A stretch of 39,375 nucleotides of DNA from a virus: the IMG/VR virus record IMGVR_UViG_3300047333_000133, positions 1 to 39,375 of that record; one strand, given 5' to 3'. The position numbers and the translations under genes were made by a program. Positions 7,112 through 15,593 of this stretch are shown piece by piece (position 1 is the stretch's first letter; each line of letters begins with the position of its first letter). The notes below the pieces were generated by a model that saw only the letters and a list, made by a program, of their open reading frames with translations, made no database searches and was not told the origin of the DNA.

Positions 7112-8310
7112 AAAAGCTATTATCGATACTTTCCTTGTTTATCACTTCCCTGGCATTTGGGCAGAGCAGCCCAATTTTGCCGAATAATTATCTTTGGGGA
7201 AATTTCAGTGGTGGTCAAGGTCCAGCACAAGGCTATCCGGCTTTACTGATTGGTACTGGAAATTCTGGGGGTGTACTCTGCTACACAGGAACCAATGTAC
7301 TCGCTTCCAGTCCTACGCTTTCCACTAACGGACTTGTTATTGGCGGTGGAGTAGGTAATTGCCCGCAATCACTTTCTGGTACTGGCATTGTAAGTCTTTC
7401 TAGCGGAGCAGCTAGTGTACTGACATATCTTCCTGCTTCTGCTGGCGGATGTGGGATTAACGTAAATCCCAATAGTACCATATCTAATACTGCCTGCGGT
7501 TCTAGCGCTGGGTTGGGAATTACCGGCATCAATAACACTGCTTTCGGTAATTTTTCTCTGACAAACGCGAGTACTGGAAATAGCGACACTGCTTACGGGT
7601 ATGGTTCTTGCGATTATGTTGGAGCTACTGCAAATCAGAATAGCTGTTTCGGGTCTGGTGCTCTAAATGGAACCAACACTGCTCCCATCACTGGGAATAG
7701 CAATAGTGCTTTCGGATTTGATTCACTGTACGACACTCAAGGTGCTACTTCTAACAATAGTGCATTCGGTGCTTACACTTGTTACTCGAATACTACTGGT
7801 CTAAATAATCTGTGCTTGGGGTACGGAGTTGGCTACACGGGAATGGGTACAGGGAACTACAATATTATCGTAGGAGTTAGCACGAGCTGCACCATTTCTA
7901 CGACTTCTACCAGCAATGAGTTGGACATTTGCGGAAACTCTACACCAATCGTAAAATCAGTAGGAAATGGAACTCCTGCAACTTCTACTTGGACATTTTA
8001 CGGTAAGACTGGGTTTACTGGACACGTTATTTCAGCGCAGACTGCGCTTACGACAGCAGCTTTGTCGAGTTGCGGAACTACACCAGCAATTAGTTCTAAT
8101 TCGAGTGATATTAAGGGCACGATTACAGAAGGTACAACGGCTACGGGATGTACACTCACTTTCGCAACTGCATACTCGACTGCTCCAGATTGCATAGTGT
8201 CTAGCCCTAATGGTGCTGCGTTTACTTCCTACACTCCCAGTACGACCACCCTCGTAATTGTGAATGCCAGTGCTTCTGGGAATAAGTACAGCTATTTTTG
8301 CGAGCAGTAA
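7108..8310 (+). CDS. Fibre protein with signal peptide and YadA-head-like repeats
   Basis: A 400-aa protein starting at the ATG that overlaps the previous stop. Residues 1-21 are a signal peptide (MKKLLSILSLFITSLAFGQ) with likely cleavage after AFG or AFGQ. Residues of about 125-260 contain repeats of the type NTAFGNFSL..ASTGNSDTA, NSCFGSGAL, NSAFGFDSL, NSAFGAYTCY and LCLGYGVG. They resemble the left-handed beta-roll of YadA-like trimeric adhesin heads. The C-terminal 90 residues are a Cys-containing beta domain ending KYSYFCEQ. It fills the same slot after A2 that the S74 spike fills after A1. Presumably it is a trimeric fibre that binds the host surface. Export by Sec is not expected for a virion protein. 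Confidence 0.65.
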   Translation: MKKLLSILSLFITSLAFGQSSPILPNNYLWGNFSGGQGPAQGYPALLIGTGNSGGVLCYTGTNVLASSPTLSTNGLVIGGGVGNCPQSLSGTGIVSLSSGAASVLTYLPASAGGCGINVNPNSTISNTACGSSAGLGITGINNTAFGNFSLTNASTGNSDTAYGYGSCDYVGATANQNSCFGSGALNGTNTAPITGNSNSAFGFDSLYDTQGATSNNSAFGAYTCYSNTTGLNNLCLGYGVGYTGMGTGNYNIIVGVSTSCTISTTSTSNELDICGNSTPIVKSVGNGTPATSTWTFYGKTGFTGHVISAQTALTTAALSSCGTTPAISSNSSDIKGTITEGTTATGCTLTFATAYSTAPDCIVSSPNGAAFTSYTPSTTTLVIVNASASGNKYSYFCEQ

Positions 8311-8311
8311 T

Positions 8312-9529
8312 ATGCAAAGATTACTAATTTTTCTTGCTGGGGTAGTTCTTTCGCTGTCTGTTCACAGTCAAGTCAACTACTATGTCTTTGCAAACCCCAA
8401 TGGAGTGACGTTTGGGGGAATCCCTAATCCTGCTCCAGGACCAGCGCAGGCTGCAGGATTCAATACCAAAACGTTTGATTCTACTGCTCTATCTAATACT
8501 CTGGGTACGCTGTATTTTCCAACGGGATTCTTCAATTATAATGGGGGAACTGCGCAGAATAACTCAGACGGATCATTTACGCTGACTAACGGTGCTAATG
8601 ATCCTTCGGTAGCCACTGCGCACGCTGATAATACGAAAACAAACAAGTGGGGAGGGACTTGTTTTCAGAATGGCGCGTATTTTGAGTCTACTAGTTCTTC
8701 AACTCCTTTCAATAGTTATGGTAAAACTTCATGGCCTGGGTTTGGTATTTACGACTCAACTATTGTCGTCAATAATACTATCCTAGCTTCGGCTGGTAAT
8801 CAGTGGACGCAAACTATTGTCGGTACAGCTCCGGCGAACAATGCTACTTCTATGACTATTCCTGCGTGGCAGGGCACTATCACAGTAAGTGCTCAAGTCA
8901 CTTTTAGTGATAGCGAAGTAAAAACTGTAAGTTTCGTACCTAGTGCTACCAGTATTTCTTGGACTGGTGGACTTACTGGTTCAACTTTCACTGGCACCAT
9001 AAATGTTCTTTTTGGTACTGGCACTACTTACGGACATTGGCCAGAAATTGATGTTATGGAGCAGAATGCTGGCGGTTACTATGGTGGTTCACTTCCACAA
9101 TCACTAACTTCAGTAAGTATTGATGGAACTTACGATTGGTATGCAGTATACGGTAGTAATACTAAAGTTCATACGAACTTTACACCCATCGCTAACATCA
9201 ATACTGCACTTTCACACAAATATGCTGTTTTGTGGGTTCCTTGGAACGCTACTCAAGGCTATGGATCGCTAACATGGTATTATGATGATACTCAAGTGAA
9301 CCAGCAAACTTGGAGTACGGCCTACAATGTGAACACACCCCCAGCACCGACTGGTTCTAATACAAACAGTCATCTTTTCACTGGTGGCACTGCAATGAGT
9401 GTTGTAGATAGCCGTTGTATGGTACCATTCTGGCAAACTGCGGCTGGGACAGGAACTAATGCAGTTCCTATAACTGTTACATCTTTTCGTGTGTGGCAAT
9501 CTTCAAATGCAAATGCAGTGACTCAATAA
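8312..9529 (+). CDS. GH16-type beta-glucanase-like depolymerase with signal peptide
   Basis: A 405-aa protein. The start is the ATG at 8312, one base after the upstream stop; it gives a signal peptide (MQRLLIFLAGVVLSLSVHS, then QVNYY). The core looks like a glycoside hydrolase family 16 jelly roll. GHWPEIDVMEQ carries the catalytic pattern E-x-D-x-x-E (Glu245, Asp247, Glu250). It is followed by HKYAVLWVPWNA and LTWYYDDTQV, typical strands of the family. Before the motif is an insertion of about 70 residues (160-235) of Thr/Ser-rich beta sequence. Such enzymes cut beta-1,3 or beta-1,4 glucans or galactans, so a role in degrading capsule or matrix polysaccharide is likely. Whether it is virion-bound or secreted cannot be told. 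Confidence 0.65.
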   Translation: MQRLLIFLAGVVLSLSVHSQVNYYVFANPNGVTFGGIPNPAPGPAQAAGFNTKTFDSTALSNTLGTLYFPTGFFNYNGGTAQNNSDGSFTLTNGANDPSVATAHADNTKTNKWGGTCFQNGAYFESTSSSTPFNSYGKTSWPGFGIYDSTIVVNNTILASAGNQWTQTIVGTAPANNATSMTIPAWQGTITVSAQVTFSDSEVKTVSFVPSATSISWTGGLTGSTFTGTINVLFGTGTTYGHWPEIDVMEQNAGGYYGGSLPQSLTSVSIDGTYDWYAVYGSNTKVHTNFTPIANINTALSHKYAVLWVPWNATQGYGSLTWYYDDTQVNQQTWSTAYNVNTPPAPTGSNTNSHLFTGGTAMSVVDSRCMVPFWQTAAGTGTNAVPITVTSFRVWQSSNANAVTQ

Positions 9530-11734
9530 ATGGCGAGAAAAAAGAAGTATAAAGCTGCTGAAAATCAAGCTGAGGACAGCAAGGAGGGAAAGCAGAAATA
9601 CGCTGATAATCCGCATGGATACGCCGAGCGGTGGTCTTCTGAATTTGGACAAGCTAAAGAATTTCACCGCAAATGGCGTGAAGCTGGTAAGAACGCCGTT
9701 TCGCAATACCTGTCAAGAGATATGAAAACTTCGGACCCACAGGCTCCGGGGTATAACCTCAATCTATTTGCCGCTAACATCAACACATTAATGTCAATGC
9801 TGTATGGCAAAGTCCCCCAAGTATCCGCAGACCGAAGATGGGCCGACCCAGACGATACTGTTTCTAGAATCGCCAGTGAAATGGCGACCAGATGCCTTAA
9901 TGCCGACATTGAAGCTGCAGGCTATGACTTCTCGGCTATATTGCGCGGAACGCTCCAGGACCGCCTCTTGCCTGGTCTGGGGTGCGCCCGCATACGCTAC
10001 TCGTGTGATATTGGTGAAGAGGACGATCAGGAAGGGGAAACTACATCGGCAGAGGAAAAGCCGGAATCCAAAAAAGACGAGTGGATAGATGATGAATATG
10101 TGCCGTGGCAGGATGTTCTTTGGTCTCCTTGTCGGTATTGGGCTGAAATGCGATGGATTGCCTTTAAGCTCTACAAAACTAAGGAAGAAGTAATTGAATT
10201 CCTTGGTGACGCTGAAAATGCTAAAGAAATAGCTGATGAATTAGACTATAACTCAAAAGCCCCCCTTGAAAACGCTACTCAGAAAACTAGCGAAAACTGG
10301 GATAAGTGTGAGATTTGGGAAATATGGGATAAGATTAAGAAAAAGGTTTATTGGTGGGTGGAAGGTTATCATCGCACGATAAAAGATGTGGATGACCCGT
10401 TGGAGCTTGAAGGTTTCTATCCGTGCCCGCCTTTTTTGATTGCAAACACTACCACAATGGAGTATGTACCCAAGTCGGACTATTCCTTTGCCGCTTCCCT
10501 TTACCGTGAAGTAGATAGGTTGGAGGAGCGTATTGCTCTTCTAACAATGGCGATTAAGGTGGTAGGTGTCTATGATAAGAAAGCTGGACAAGATATTGGC
10601 AGACTTGTCAATGAAACTGCTGAAAACAAGCTTATTCCGGTAGACGCTTGGGCAGCATTTGCCGAACGCGGCGGCATTAAAGGCTCAATTGAGTTTATGC
10701 CGATTGATCAAATTGCCCAGGTCATAGAAATTTTACAGGACCAGCAGCAAAAGCGAATTGACCAGCTATTTCAGATAACTGGAATGAGCGACATTTTGCG
10801 CGGGCAGGCCAGCGGTGATAAACCAGCTAGTGCCACCGAGCAGCAGATAAAAGTTAAGTTCGCCAGTGTGAGAATCCAGTCATTACAGGACGAGTTTACG
10901 CGGTTTGCTACAGATTTGCAGAAATTGCGTTTCGAATTAATGTGTAAGCACTTTGATGTCGAAACAATTATTCGCAATTCTAATATGATGAATACTGCGG
11001 ACGGTAGGGATACACCTGAACTCGTAATGCAGGCTGCGCAGTTTTTGAAGGAACAGCCAAAGCAGGCTCTTTGGCGCATTGAAATTCAACCAGAGTCTAT
11101 GGCTATGGTTGATTATGCACAGCTTAAGCAAGAGCGTACTGAGTACATCAACGGTTTGGGTATATTTTTGCAATCTAGTTTTCCGGTAGCTGAAAAATTT
11201 CCAGAAGCTGCTCCAATTCTTATGGAATTGTTGAAATGGGGTCTTGCAGGCTTCAAAGGGAGTAAAGAAATTGAGGGGGTTATGGATCGTGCAATTAGTG
11301 CGATGCAACAGCAGGCTAAAAATCCGCAGCCTAAGCCACCCGATCCCCAATTACAAAAAGTTCAGATGGAAATGCAGCAAGACCAGCAAAACCATCAGGC
11401 TAAACTCGAGCAAATGCAGGTTGAATTTGCCCAGAAACAGAAAGAGCAGAATGATAAACATCAGCTTGATATGCAGTCGGCTATTATGGATTTCAAAGCT
11501 AAGATTGCCGAAATAAGAGCTGAAATGACAAAAACACATCATGAGACACAAGCTCACGTGACTAAAGCACAGGCTGATCAACAGACTGCTACTGTCCAGG
11601 GGCATGCAGACCAGCAAACAGCACAAGCCAAGGCCATCACGGCAGCAGCCGAGGCTCAGCAAGCGAAACAAGCTGCCGCTGCAGAAGCACAGCCTTTGAA
11701 TATGGGATCTGAGGAGCAACAAGGTGGCGCGTAA
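9530..11734 (+). CDS. Portal protein, P22 gp1 type
   Basis: A 734-aa protein, close to P22 portal (725 aa). It forms the dodecameric ring through which DNA enters and leaves the head. The N-terminal part (YAERWSSEFGQAKEFHRKW, NLFAANINTLMSMLYGKVPQ, a shared portal pattern of N.l...i..l...lyg..P) and the central region (REVDRLEERIALLTMAIK, LFQITGMSDILRGQ) match this long portal class. The last 150 residues are a Gln/Lys/Ala-rich coiled coil, like the barrel region extending into the capsid in P22. It directly follows the fibre island and overlaps the next gene by 11 bp. Confidence 0.9.
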   Translation: MARKKKYKAAENQAEDSKEGKQKYADNPHGYAERWSSEFGQAKEFHRKWREAGKNAVSQYLSRDMKTSDPQAPGYNLNLFAANINTLMSMLYGKVPQVSADRRWADPDDTVSRIASEMATRCLNADIEAAGYDFSAILRGTLQDRLLPGLGCARIRYSCDIGEEDDQEGETTSAEEKPESKKDEWIDDEYVPWQDVLWSPCRYWAEMRWIAFKLYKTKEEVIEFLGDAENAKEIADELDYNSKAPLENATQKTSENWDKCEIWEIWDKIKKKVYWWVEGYHRTIKDVDDPLELEGFYPCPPFLIANTTTMEYVPKSDYSFAASLYREVDRLEERIALLTMAIKVVGVYDKKAGQDIGRLVNETAENKLIPVDAWAAFAERGGIKGSIEFMPIDQIAQVIEILQDQQQKRIDQLFQITGMSDILRGQASGDKPASATEQQIKVKFASVRIQSLQDEFTRFATDLQKLRFELMCKHFDVETIIRNSNMMNTADGRDTPELVMQAAQFLKEQPKQALWRIEIQPESMAMVDYAQLKQERTEYINGLGIFLQSSFPVAEKFPEAAPILMELLKWGLAGFKGSKEIEGVMDRAISAMQQQAKNPQPKPPDPQLQKVQMEMQQDQQNHQAKLEQMQVEFAQKQKEQNDKHQLDMQSAIMDFKAKIAEIRAEMTKTHHETQAHVTKAQADQQTATVQGHADQQTAQAKAITAAAEAQQAKQAAAAEAQPLNMGSEEQQGGA

Positions 11735-12056
11735 AGTCTATGTTTACCGTAATGGTGAAATGGTGGAAAAACATCTGGCGCAACCCCTCAACACTGAGCG
11801 GGTACATGATATTATGCCTGATCTCCCTGATTTTGTTTCTACTGTGGACGGCTCTGTTATTAATGGTAGAAGGGGACTTCGGGAACATAATAAGCGGCAC
11901 AATGTGACGAATCCAGCAGATTTTACAAATCACTGGGCTAATTTCCAGAAACAAAGGGAAAAATTGTTTACTGGGCAGGATAATAGTCGTGCGCGCACTG
12001 AAGCAATAGCACGCGCGTTCAATGATTTACAAGAGCGTAATCGAAGGAGTTCGTAA
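11724..12056 (+). CDS. Conserved small head-region protein, 110 aa
   Basis: Begins at a GTG overlapping the portal end by 11 bp, with GGAG upstream at a workable distance. The sequence (KVYVYRNGEMVEKH, PDFVSTVDGSVINGRRGLREHNKRHNV) resembles a small protein often found between portal and scaffold genes in podoviruses of this type. Its role is unknown to me. The pattern S.VDGS.I..R..LREHN.RH, with two His and several Arg, hints at metal or nucleic-acid contact, but no full HNH signature is present. The stop overlaps the next ATG by two bases. Confidence 0.65.
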   Translation: MARKVYVYRNGEMVEKHLAQPLNTERVHDIMPDLPDFVSTVDGSVINGRRGLREHNKRHNVTNPADFTNHWANFQKQREKLFTGQDNSRARTEAIARAFNDLQERNRRSS

Positions 12057-13216
12057 TGTCTACTACTGGCTCATCTCTTAGAGAAGCCCTCGAAAAAGCC
12101 TACGACGATGTAGAAGCTGGGGGCGAAACAGAATCTGACCATACACCCTCTAGTGAGGAAACTCATTCCTACACTGAGGAAACACCTACTGGGGAAAGTT
12201 CTGCTACAGAACATTCTGAAGAGCAATCTAGTGTTTCGCAAACCGACGAAACTAAGGTTAAGCCAAAAGAGTCTGTAAAAACCCCTTCCAAATTAAAACC
12301 TGCGCAGCCTAGCGTGGCAAAGCCCGCAAAAGGGCAATCCCAGGCAGCAGGAAACGCTGGGAAAGGCGGGGAACAGGGTGCCGCTGCCACACCACTTAGC
12401 CGCGCGCCGCAGTCCTGGCGTCCCCAAACGCGCGCTCATTGGGACAAGCTACCTACTGAGGTGCAGCAGGAGATTAATAAACGCGAGCTTGAAGTTAGCC
12501 GTGGATTGTCTGAAGCTGCTACCGCTAGGCGTGGGCAGCAAGAATTTCAAAGCATTGTACGTCCTTTTGAAGCTTTACTCGCAGCCAGTGGGGTTACTGC
12601 GATGCAAGCTACCAGAAATTTGATGACTACTGCCGCAACGCTGCAAACAGGTACTCCTCAGCAGAAAGCGCAGACGGTAGCCAATATAATCCGTGCTTAT
12701 GGGATTGATATTGGTATTTTGGATAAAACCCTAGCAGGGAAAGCCCCCCCGCCATCCGTTGCTGGACCAGATGTTCGCGCAATTATACAGCAAGAACTTC
12801 AAAATAATCCGCTCATGGTTGAACGTCAGCGTGAAATTGAAGCTCGCAAACAGGCTCTTCAACAAGAATCTCATCGCAGCATTACTGAATTTGCTAGCGA
12901 CCCTAAAAATGAGTATTACGAAGATTTACGTGAAGATATGGCAGATTTGCTCGATTTGGCAGCGCAGCGTGGTCGTGTTATGACTATTCAGGAAGCATAT
13001 GATCGTGCTGCTCAAGCTCACCCAGAGATATCTAAGCTTGTTGAGCAGCGCAAGAGGGCAGAAGCGGCTGCTGCCGCTAAAGACGGAGTTTCTAGGGCGC
13101 GTAGGGCAAGTGTTTCTCAACCTTCAGGTACACCTGCGGCTGTCGGACGTACTTCAGCTCGCCCAGTGGGCGCAAGGGCAGCACTTAATCAAGCGTGGGA
13201 CGATTTAAGCGCGTAA
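12056..13216 (+). CDS. Putative scaffolding protein
   Basis: A 386-aa protein between portal and major capsid, the standard scaffold position. It guides capsid assembly and is then lost or cleaved. The first 110 residues are acidic and Ser/Thr/Glu-rich, then Lys/Ala/Pro-rich, and look disordered. Residues 115-290 are mostly helical and Gln/Ala/Arg/Glu-rich (HWDKLPTEVQQEINKRELEV resembles a motif in phage scaffolds). The C-terminus is basic (ARRASVSQ, RPVGARAALNQAW), as expected of a coat-binding helix. A ribosome binding site AAGGAG precedes ATG. Called from place and composition. Confidence 0.7.
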   Translation: MSTTGSSLREALEKAYDDVEAGGETESDHTPSSEETHSYTEETPTGESSATEHSEEQSSVSQTDETKVKPKESVKTPSKLKPAQPSVAKPAKGQSQAAGNAGKGGEQGAAATPLSRAPQSWRPQTRAHWDKLPTEVQQEINKRELEVSRGLSEAATARRGQQEFQSIVRPFEALLAASGVTAMQATRNLMTTAATLQTGTPQQKAQTVANIIRAYGIDIGILDKTLAGKAPPPSVAGPDVRAIIQQELQNNPLMVERQREIEARKQALQQESHRSITEFASDPKNEYYEDLREDMADLLDLAAQRGRVMTIQEAYDRAAQAHPEISKLVEQRKRAEAAAAAKDGVSRARRASVSQPSGTPAAVGRTSARPVGARAALNQAWDDLSA

Positions 13217-13219
13217 GGG

Positions 13220-13248
13220 TTGCAATCGCGCTAGCGACGCTGTATATT
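13220..13248 (+). promoter_or_regulatory. Internal promoter ahead of the major capsid gene
   Basis: TTGCAA (13220-13225), a 17-bp spacer and TATATT (13243-13248) closely fit the sigma70 consensus. It sits in the 133-bp gap before the capsid gene, the longest gap in the otherwise gapless late operon. Transcription would start near 13255 with a leader of about 95 bases. This would raise capsid protein output relative to its neighbours. Confidence 0.6.
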
Positions 13249-13349
13249 GCGTTCTCAACTGCGGTAACTAGGATGCTCACCCTCTGGGATGCCTCCCCAA
13301 GTTTCAGTAGAGGATAGTATCTTCAACTTTAACTAGAGAGGTAATCAAT

Positions 13350-14315
13350 GTGAGTTTTCCAAATGTCACTGATCTCGTGGCTACGGCGATTGAGTACCGC
13401 CAAGGCGAGATTCGTGATAACGTCACGAAGAATAATGCTTTCCTTCGCCATCTGGAGAAGAAAGGCAATACTCGTGAGTTTTCTGGCGGTACGCAGATTT
13501 TTGAGGAAATCAGCTTTCAGGCAAACCCGAACGCTGGCTGGTATTCTGGCTATGACCCGCTTCCGACTTCCGCTGCTGATGTTCTGTCAGCCGCAGCCTA
13601 TCAGATCAAGCAAGCCGCTTGCCCTGTGACGGTGTCGGGCCTGGAACTCCTCCAAAACGCGGGCAAAGAGAAGATCATCGACCTCGTCGATGGCCGCATG
13701 AAGGTAGCAGAATCCTCCATGTACAATCTTCTCGCGCAAGGTGCATATTCCGACGGTACCGGAAACGCGGGAAAGCAGATCGGAGGCCTTGACGCCGCCG
13801 TTCCCATTACCCCGACTACTGGCACCTACGGAAATATCAACCGTGCTACGTGGGCATTCTGGCAGTCTCAGGTTCGTACGGCGGGATCTACAATCACCGC
13901 AGCCACGGTCCAGACTGAAATGAATGCCATGTGGTCACTGTTGGTTCGTGGTAAGGATCACCCGCACCTGTGTATTATGGACAATTTCTGGTGGCAGATT
14001 TTCATGGCTTCGTTGCAAGCTCTACAGCGCTTTACAGGCGCTGAGGAAGGAGACCTTGGGTTTCCGACAGCGAAGTACATGAATACGGACTGCGTGCTGG
14101 ACGGAGGTATCGGCGGATTTGCCACGTATAAGACGTGCTATTGGCTGAATACCGACTTTTTCTACTGGCGCCCGCATTCTGCTCGCAATATGGTCCCTCT
14201 CAGCCCTGAAAAGCGCTACGCCATCAACCAAGATGCCGTTGTACAGATCTTGGCTTGGGCGGGTAACATCACTTCGGGCGGTCCGCAATTCTGCGGTCGT
14301 TCGATTAGCCCGTAA
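13350..14315 (+). CDS. Major capsid protein
   Basis: A 321-aa protein following the scaffold. The sequence is typical of an HK97-fold coat: an N-terminal helical arm (VTDLVATAIEYRQGEIRDNVTK), a beta-rich body, and a C-terminal stretch with YWLNTDFFYWRPHSARNMVPL and VVQILAWAGNITSG. The latter resembles the conserved 'LNT..i..r.h..r.....' ending of phage coat proteins in similar short-tailed phages. The start is GTG at 13350 with AGAGAGG 8 bases upstream. The ATG two bases earlier is followed at once by TGA, so it cannot be used. The gene has its own promoter and a long leader, consistent with high expression. Confidence 0.85.
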   Translation: MSFPNVTDLVATAIEYRQGEIRDNVTKNNAFLRHLEKKGNTREFSGGTQIFEEISFQANPNAGWYSGYDPLPTSAADVLSAAAYQIKQAACPVTVSGLELLQNAGKEKIIDLVDGRMKVAESSMYNLLAQGAYSDGTGNAGKQIGGLDAAVPITPTTGTYGNINRATWAFWQSQVRTAGSTITAATVQTEMNAMWSLLVRGKDHPHLCIMDNFWWQIFMASLQALQRFTGAEEGDLGFPTAKYMNTDCVLDGGIGGFATYKTCYWLNTDFFYWRPHSARNMVPLSPEKRYAINQDAVVQILAWAGNITSGGPQFCGRSISP

Positions 14316-14327
14316 GGAGTAGGGTTA

Positions 14328-14960
14328 ATGTCAAATTATCCTTCTACAGCGGGTAATGGTACCATTCAGGCCCCTAATTGGGTTGCGACTGACTCTACGA
14401 TGAGTGGTCAAAACCTGATGACTGCGTATACTGTCGGTGCTAACCCCAACTTAGCGTTGGGTGTAGAGCCTTCCGGTATGGTAGTTCAGGGTGCTGATTA
14501 TTCGCTGGGTATCGGAACTTTCGTTTATGCCCAGTGTTCCAACGCGGCGGGAGTGAGTCAGGGAAATGTGTGTGAAATCACACAGACCCTGTACGCTTCG
14601 GGTCTTTCCATTTCGCTTGTCAATTCTGTCCAGCAATGGCAGGGTACGGCGAACAGCGGTAAGAATCTTTGTGTAGCACTGAGTACCCTCGCACAAAATC
14701 AGTTCGGTTGGTTCCAAGTCTACGGTAACGCACTGGTCACAGTGTCTGGTACTCTAGGTGCTGGTTCCAGCGCTTACTGGAATGCGAATGGAGTAGTTCA
14801 ATCCGCAGCAGTAGCCTCTAAGCAGATGGTGTCAGCCGTTGGCTTGGTGGCCGCAGCCGCAAGTTTCGGTCAAAATTCGTTTGGCACCACGCCTACGATT
14901 TCAGCCGGATATTCGATCATTCAGATCGCCAACCCGCACGCCCAGAGTGCGATTACCTAA
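14328..14960 (+). CDS. Putative head decoration protein (DUF2190-like)
   Basis: A 210-aa Gly/Ser/Ala-rich beta protein 12 bp after the capsid gene, with AAGGAG upstream of its ATG. The pattern SLGIGTFVYAQCSNAAG, GNVCEI and FGWFQVYGNALVTVSG, with alternating short strands and turns, resembles the small capsid-surface proteins of the DUF2190 group. These bind capsomers and stiffen the head. The position directly after the coat gene fits. No signal peptide or membrane segment is present. Confidence 0.6.
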   Translation: MSNYPSTAGNGTIQAPNWVATDSTMSGQNLMTAYTVGANPNLALGVEPSGMVVQGADYSLGIGTFVYAQCSNAAGVSQGNVCEITQTLYASGLSISLVNSVQQWQGTANSGKNLCVALSTLAQNQFGWFQVYGNALVTVSGTLGAGSSAYWNANGVVQSAAVASKQMVSAVGLVAAAASFGQNSFGTTPTISAGYSIIQIANPHAQSAIT

Positions 14961-14972
14961 GAGAGTATAGAA

Positions 14973-15593
14973 ATGGAAAACCTGCATGCGATGAATATTG
15001 ACGTGTTTACTGGTGCGGTCAACCCAATGCCTAAGATTAAGGATGAGGGTGATGCACAGCTTCACGTTATGTTCGCCATGCAGTCTCATTTCAATGACGT
15101 CAAAACGCGGGAGGAACAGCGCCCGGTATTCGAAATGAAAGAGTACGTTACGATTATGGTGCCGGGAGATCCCAACACCATTATCAATCGACCTATTCGA
15201 GTTTCGGATATCGAGCGCTTTCCTCGGCAGTACCAAGCCTTCAAAGCTGGCAAGGAACAGCAAGAAGGTTATCCGCTCACTGAATGGCCGCTGATTACTC
15301 GCGCACAGTGTGACGAACTTTCTTTCTTCAAGATTTCTACCGTGGAGAAACTGGCCAACGTATCGGATACGGTAAAGCAGCGCTTCATGGGTTTGTCGCT
15401 GCTTTCTGAAAAGGCGCGCATATGGCTAGAGCAGCGTGCTGGTGAGGAACCAGCATTGAAGCTACAAGCTGAAGTAGTTGCCCGTACTGAGGAAAATGAA
15501 GCGCTCAAAGCCCGTTTGCAAATGGTTGAGGAAGCTTTGGCTGAGCTTAAAAGCAAAAAGCGCGGAAAGCAGGCTGAAGAACAGCCTGCATGA
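14973..15593 (+). CDS. Conserved head-region protein with C-terminal coiled coil
   Basis: A 206-aa protein of a type recurrently found between coat and head-completion genes of short-tailed phages, recognisable by EMKEYVTIMVPGDPNTIINRP, FPRQYQAFKAGKEQ, PLTEWPLITRAQCDEL and FFKISTVEKLANV. Function unknown. Residues 100-145 look helix-hairpin-like (FKISTVEKLANVSD). Residues 150-200 form a charged coiled coil (ARTEENEALKARLQMVEEAL) with a basic end, suggesting oligomerisation or DNA contact. Coupled to the next gene by a 4-bp overlap. Confidence 0.65.
   Translation: MENLHAMNIDVFTGAVNPMPKIKDEGDAQLHVMFAMQSHFNDVKTREEQRPVFEMKEYVTIMVPGDPNTIINRPIRVSDIERFPRQYQAFKAGKEQQEGYPLTEWPLITRAQCDELSFFKISTVEKLANVSDTVKQRFMGLSLLSEKARIWLEQRAGEEPALKLQAEVVARTEENEALKARLQMVEEALAELKSKKRGKQAEEQPA

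Noticed and set aside
13348-13352. ATG at 13348 as capsid start
   Set aside because: The next codon is TGA, so the GTG at 13350 must be used.
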